64,000 nt of DNA from Epinephelus fuscoguttatus (lineage: Eukaryota; Chordata; Actinopteri; Perciformes; Serranidae), in assembly GCF_011397635.1 (NCBI RefSeq), contig NC_064767.1, positions 19,890,537-19,954,536 on the forward strand, written 5' to 3'. The position numbers and the translations under genes were made by a program. Positions 58,500 through 64,000 of this stretch are shown one piece after another. The stretch's first letter is position 1, and every line of letters starts with the position of its first letter. The notes under the pieces were generated by a model. That model was not told the DNA's origin. It worked only from the letters and a program-made list of their open reading frames with translations, and ran no database searches.

Positions 58500-59840
58500 A
58501 TGTGAGTGGAGCAGCAGATAAACTCTCATACTATAACAATGGTGCATTTTAGTAGAAAAGCATAAAAATTCTAGCATTTCATAGCATCATAATGTTTATT
58601 ATCAGATGCTGAGGGAAGTCAAATTTCACCTCTGTGGACCATGTGAGATCAAATCCAAGATGGCTGCCAGTTTACCTAGTCTAATGTTGAAATGCATTTA
58701 ATTCTGTAACTAAACAGAGTGAAAAACATTTAAGATGTCATTTACAAGTGATTTGGGGATAGCCATTTATTTCTGGTGTTACTTCTGAGGTCACCAGAGG
58801 GCAATAAAAATCAAATAATATAATGGTGCTATGACAAGATCTGTGGTAATAATCTGGACCCGTCTCATGTTTTTATAACAGATGGTGCAGGAACAGAAAA
58901 GAGACATTTAATTAGAGCACTACAGTATGAGTCATCAAGGCTACTATTGACACTGTGTCGTCACCCTTTGTACATTTGTGTATCGTTAACTGCTCCGACT
59001 GGCATTACTGCAAACAATTTATATGCTTCAATTATTTTTTTATAATTATTATAATTCACGTAACAATGGCACAGGCATGAAATTACTCTACACACCTCTA
59101 TATATAATAGCTTGTCTGCCAAATACAGTCAGTGCAAATTTTTATAGTTGATGAATACCCATGGTTGATCACAAACTGATGGCACATATTCATTGCAGAT
59201 TATGGCAGATCACACAAAGTGATGATTTATCCCCGTTCAGTGATGTAAGTGTGGTTGTTGTTGGAGATATTTTTCCCACTGCTTCCAGTAAAAATGAGGC
59301 TATTGTATATTGACAGTGTAGGTGTGAACCTGCGGTGTAACGTCTTTAAAGTTGTCATATTAAATATTATTGTTAGGCAGAAAGATGCTGTGTTTGCAGT
59401 TATTAAATAGAGTAAACATTCAAAAGGAGCGCCACATAAGCAAGTGATGTAGATTTGCTGGAGAGACGTTAAACTGGTGAAGACACATTATTGTTGTACA
59501 TTTTTCACACGAATGTTCAAGTTAGTAATCTGGAGCAATTATTGAAAATGTGTAGAATATATAGACATAGATGCTCAGGATTTTAGACATAATAAAAAAC
59601 AGAGAAACTTGAAATAATGCATGGACATCATACTGAAGTGTATAATGTGGATGAAAAGCTGGTTCTGTAGTTCAGTGGATACGTTCTCATATTATAGTAA
59701 TTGTGCATTAAAAGATAAAAGCATAACATTTCTAGGATATTTAGTACATACCATTAGGTTTATTTTTCAGATGTGGACGTCAAATCCAAGATGGCCGGCA
59801 GTCAGCCTGGTCTAATGCACAATGGTCTAATTTTGGAACT
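58500..59840. repeat. Two diverged copies of a ~170-bp repeat
   Basis: About 58515-58690 and 59670-59825 share, in order, 'gataaactctcatactataa', 'aaaagcataaaaattctagca', 'cataatgtttatta', 'tcaaatccaagatggc.gccag' and 'ctagtctaatg'. They are direct repeats about 1.15 kb apart. Confidence 0.6.
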
Positions 59841-60106
59841 AGAAAGAACAGCAGACGAGATACCCGCACACCAATGAAACTGGGCTAGAAAGCCACAAGA
59901 AGGTCCACTGGCTGAGATCAAATCAAAAATAGTCTATTTATTTAAGACATCTGTGCATAAAAAAGGTGGTTTTGACAGGAAAGATCCATCATCTTTCACA
60001 GTGCATGAGTTTAGTTTCCAGATCTGTATTTTTGCAACTAGGATTAACTACATCAGTGCCAAAGAAACGGAGTGCAGTGGCTGCATGTTTGGCCTCCTGG
60101 AAGTGT

Positions 60107-60525
60107 CTAGGTACAGTAGATTTGGGAGAAGCCCATCGAGGCTGAGGACAGTGTTATGTCAGTCAGCGTAATTTGAGTATCTAAAAAATGAATAGCACAA
60201 GTGTTAAATTCCATACTGAGTTTGATGGTATCATAAAGTGAATTGATATATTCACCAAAAGCAGTCAACTCAGATTGTGAGCCCCTGAAAATCAAAAAAA
60301 TGTCGTGGAATGTAGCCCATGAACAGATTAGTGGAGTCTGGCACAAATGTCACACTCATAGCAATGCCCTGAGTCTGTAGGAAGAAATCGTTTTCAAAGG
60401 GAAAATAGCTTTTGGTCAATATGAGATTGGACATATCATCCAGGAGCTGTGTGGAAGGTGTCAGGTCATCACTGTTGTCCAAAAAATACTGAAGGGCCTT
60501 TAGTCCACTAGAGTGAGACACTACG
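60107..60525 (-). mobile_element. Penelope-like element reverse transcriptase remnant
   Basis: The minus strand reads, in one frame, LLDDMSNLILTKSYFPFEND, then FFLQTQGIAMSVTFVPDSTNLFMG in outline, and after a frame change ATFHDIFLIFRGSQSELTAF, then IKLSMEFNTCAIHFLDTQI. The order (LxNxF, QxxGxAM, APxxANLFMG, DDIFxIW-like, IxFLD) matches Penelope-like reverse transcriptases. The frame break and the loss of the catalytic Asp pair (HDIF) mark it as dead. No endonuclease domain is seen. Confidence 0.7.
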
Positions 60526-62953
60526 TTGTATCAAACTTTGTGTGAAACTTGTGTCCTGTCCTATTTTCACAGAGAAACTGTGACATGCACTGAATCTCTT
60601 GCTGAACATCATCTTTACAATTGATGACCTTGTCCTAAAAGTCTTAAATAATTCATCCTGATAAACTTGTAACGCGGCTCCATGCTACGTTTGCCTGTCC
60701 TGCAGCAAATATTTTTTAAGTGACACCCCAGCTCTATCAATAGTAATCCTTGTACTTCATGTACTGGCTAAGCCCAAGCTAGTTTAAAGGAAAACTGGTG
60801 ACTAATTCCACCTTTACTAGTGGCCCTTTTTTCTTTTGGAACAGTGGGTGTATAGGACACTATATAATTTGTGGGGGAAATGTACAAAGATGATGTGTCT
60901 TCAACAGTTTCTTGTCTCCTCAGCAAATCTACGTCACTTGCTTCATTGGCTCCCTCATTACATGATCAGCGTCCCACTTACGTGGCTGTTTTCTTTCTCA
61001 CCCTGCCATTCACTCCTACTACACATGCTCACTTTCCATCTCTAGCTGTCATTGTCTGGGCTGTCAAATGAGTCATCAGCTGATTCTCAATCAGCCAACA
61101 GCACAGCGACACACCTTCTCTGTCAGCCTATCATCTTACTGCTCCTCATTTTAAATATGGTTCTTTCTCTGCCATACTTCTTTCTTGCTGCTGCACCCTC
61201 CACCTCCCCATCACCACCTAGTCTTTACAGATCCATCAGCCTCATCCGCCTCATCATCCATTAGCCACCACCACCAGTGTCTGGACTCCATGGGGGGATT
61301 TATCCTACTGCTGCTCAGATGTCCCTCGATCACAAAATATCTCTCTCTGGTGTACAAGCGCAAAAGACTTCTAAATCTTAATCAGCATAAATCATCTGTT
61401 AATCTGTACACTCTTATTCTGTATTAAATATTATCTTACTTCATTCTCCTGTCTCTTTTGACTGAAAGTCCATTTGGGGCTACTTTATACGTCTTCTCCA
61501 CTACATTACAGAGGGAAATATTGTACTTTTTACTCCACTACATTTGTTTGGCAGCTTAATTTTCTAGTTACTTTGCAGATTCAGATTATTAAGACAAAAT
61601 ACAAACAAATATATTTCCTCATCATAGATTAAGCCACCAATAAAGCATTTAAAATTAACCACATCTTTACCTGTGACAACATTACAGTGACATGTACATT
61701 GTGCTATTGCTAATTTTACTTAAAGAGTTTTTCTGGATGTATGTTGGTGGATTTACTGGAAGTAGACATTCAATGAGCACGATATAGATAACACCCAGAG
61801 GTTACAACATACAGTAGAAGCTCCCAGTTGGCGTTTCTAAGCAGATTAATTGACGACAGCCTGTCAGTGGATTCTTGCATAATTATGCAGTAAAGACACA
61901 TATGCTGTGGGCAAACCCAGCCCCGTCGTAATCAGTATCGTTCTGATGTACTCCAGCTAATTCAGTCATCTGCAGGAAAAGAAACACCACAGATAAGACT
62001 CTTCAGATTGAATAAAATTCTCTTGAAAAAAGGGATTAAATGTGCTGCATGTACCAGTCCTGAGCAGATTACTGTCATTATAATCGAAATAAAACTTCCA
62101 CCAGGCCCTCCATGACAAGAACATCAAAGTCCCCAGACACTGATGGACATATGGAGCCGTCATCTGGTGGGAAGTTACTTTGACCTCACTTCCTAAACCG
62201 CTGCAGACCAACATGATCAACTGCCAACACGAAAGGATGTTTTTTTAGAGTTTCAAGGAATATTATGTAATAAATAATTATAAAAATACCTGATGCATCA
62301 GTGGAAGTTATTTGTTTGCTGTAATAAAAATACTTTCACTTTCCTCATGGCGTTTATTCGTATCTCATAATGATTGTTCATCATAGACTATGTACACAGA
62401 TCAATTATTTAAACCAGATTTATGTCAGATAACTGCTGGATTATGATATAGTTTGAATTCAAATGTCTGGCTGCAGATCACAGTTTGCTTTTTTTTTCTT
62501 CCCCTCTCTTACAATCAAACATATTCAGGTACTTAAGAGTTCACAGAGGATTATGTCTGGTCAACCAATGAAGTTTTCATATGGGCTTTTTGAGAGGATT
62601 ACACAGCAACCTGACTGCGACTGCAGGAGAGAGAATCAAAGTGAGAGAGGACTGTTCCAGAAAGAAAGAAGAAGTTATATGAATCAGCTTCCCCTGAGCA
62701 ATGAGGGAGAAAAGAATAATAATACGGGGCTGATGAGGACGGTTGTAATACTGGATAACACTGGCAGCACGAATCAACAACAAGCAACAGATCATGTGGT
62801 TTTTGTACAGATGCTGTCTGCACCAGTTTTGCAGTAAACAAGTGAATGATCAATCAAAGACTGGGAGAATCAGCTGACCCTGGAAGTAAATAACATGCTG
62901 CTCATTTGTGCTTGTATATGCTGTATTAATTATTGTTAGACTATGAGGTAGTT

Positions 62954-63120
62954 CAGGGGTTGGCACCTGCAGCTCCGGAGCCACACGTGGCCCTTTAGCC
63001 CCTCTCTAGTGGCTCCCTGTGGCTTTAACAAATATCATATGGACATGAGCAACAGTTTGTTTTGGGTTTTGTTGACATTTTAATTTTCATTTATCATTTT
63101 TTGGGGGGCCTAAAGTGACT
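62954..63120 (+). mobile_element. hAT-like 5' end
   Basis: Begins CAGGGGTTGGCACCTGCAGC followed by 'tccggagccacacgtggc', a hAT-type terminal sequence (CAGGGGTYGGCAAC) well known in vertebrate genomes. No reverse-complement end lies downstream in the window, so the right limit is approximate. Confidence 0.5.
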
Positions 63121-64000
63121 CTTGCCTTTGCCAGTTGCAAAATGTGTAGCCTATACACACCCAAAAAAAAAAGTTTCAATATTTGTCAACTAAAATGTGT
63201 GTCAAATGACTAAAGCCTTTTCCTCTAAATCTTCCCAAACCTCATTAGCAGAGGCTCGTCTTGAGTCTCCCCAGTGAGGCTAGTTATAGATTCCAAATCC
63301 AAAACACGGAAAATCTTGGTGGAAAAAAGTTTAAGTAGCAAAGTTTAAGAACCAATTATCATTAATAGGCCACTGCAGTGTAGCCACATTGGTAAAACAT
63401 ATAAATGAATGCTCATTTCAACCTATTAGAAATGTTGATAGGCTAATTTATACCTAATTTTGTTTTGTCATTAGGCGCTTAAAAATGGGAAAATAGGGCC
63501 TAGGCTGAAAAATACCTAATTTACCTTTTAGGAAATGTCAGTGATAACAAAACCTAATGGTCACAGCAGCAAACCTGGATAATAAGTGCTTGCGATGCTA
63601 CCAATGAAGATGGAATTTTGACTAAATAAACAAGCATGCTTGAGATTTGAAAAGTTGTAAGTGGTGGCAAATGCTGTGTTCTCACCCACTTTGTCATACA
63701 CTGTCCTGCTAAGGGAGAATCAATTTTTTTGCATGAATGTTGTGTGTTAAACACGCACACAAACCCAAAGCGTGTAATTAAAATAAACTAATATGTAAAT
63801 TATTTTTTCCTCTGTCTTTAAAACACGATCAAGGGTCTACAGCCATACTATTGGCTGATGCTGAGGCTATGCTAACAACAATGAGGGTAGCATGCTGGTG
63901 CTTAGCAGGTGTAATGTTTCGTTAAGCATGCTAAATACTAACACTTGCAAAGTAGCACTAAATACAAAGTGCAGCTGAGGCTCAAGTGATTGTCATATTA

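Larger units (their letters stand above)
56924..64000. other. Gene-free right end downstream of rgr
   Basis: After rgr I find no convincing exon on either strand. Besides the elements listed separately, 61440-61790 has the 'tttttactccactacatttg' flavour of hAT MITEs, and 63840-63990 carries 'atgctaacaacaatgagggtagcatgctgg' type low-copy repeat sequence. Confidence 0.45.

Noticed and set aside
62463-62837. 124-codon plus-strand ORF
   Set aside because: No recognisable domain, no splice context, AT/Ser/Asn-biased composition; looks like a chance frame in repeat-rich DNA.
1-64000. CRISPR array, prokaryotic operon or integrated virus
   Set aside because: Repeats present are microsatellites, minisatellites and transposons with variable spacing; genes have vertebrate introns; no viral structural or polymerase frame was recognised apart from retroelement relics.

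Overview
The window is nuclear DNA from a ray-finned fish, most likely a percomorph teleost. This rests on compact vertebrate genes with GT-AG introns, products closest to teleost orthologues as I remember them, and a typical fish repeat mix: tRNA-headed SINEs, L2/Rex-like LINE ends, a Penelope-like reverse transcriptase, hAT and TTAA-flanked MITEs, and CA, GATA and GAT microsatellites. No rRNA, functional tRNA, CRISPR array or bacterial-type operon was seen.

Layout. (1) 1-3.5 kb, minus strand: the 5' part of a carbohydrate sulfotransferase 3 gene (chst3), whose 3' part lies beyond the left edge. (2) 3.5-14.1 kb: mostly gene-free and rich in LINE and SINE remnants, but with one well-formed minus-strand terminal coding exon (8424-8563, with its own AATAAA) of a gene I do not recognise. 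(3) 14.1-29.4 kb, plus strand: complete cdhr1 (photoreceptor cadherin), 17 coding exons, about 876 aa. An extra exon at 28034-28234 encodes a second, homologous transmembrane segment with a short basic tail and its own stop. (4) 29.4-36 kb: intergenic, holding a non-autonomous hAT, a THAP-like DNA transposon and several long inverted repeats. (5) 36.0-40.8 kb, minus strand: lrit2 (3 coding exons, 573 aa). (6) 40.9-42.7 kb: about four tandem copies of a ~400-bp unit. (7) 43.96-47.36 kb, minus strand: lrit1 (4 coding exons, 651 aa). (8) 51.17-56.92 kb, plus strand: rgr (7 coding exons, 295 aa). (9) 57-64 kb: gene-free and repeat-rich.

The order cdhr1 > < lrit2 < lrit1 rgr > is the retinal gene cluster I know from human chromosome 10q23. 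CDHR1 is an outer-segment-base cadherin. LRIT1 and LRIT2 are leucine-rich/Ig/FN3 membrane proteins of the photoreceptor and its synapse. RGR is a retinal-binding opsin of RPE and Müller glia. The three photoreceptor genes each carry a TAATCC (CRX/OTX-type) motif within about 190 bp of the start codon, which fits shared regulation but is not proof.

The observation most worth following is the duplicated transmembrane exon of cdhr1. It predicts two membrane-anchored cadherin isoforms with quite different cytoplasmic tails. All exon boundaries were set by hand from splice consensus, reading phase and remembered homology. No alignment or transcript data were available.
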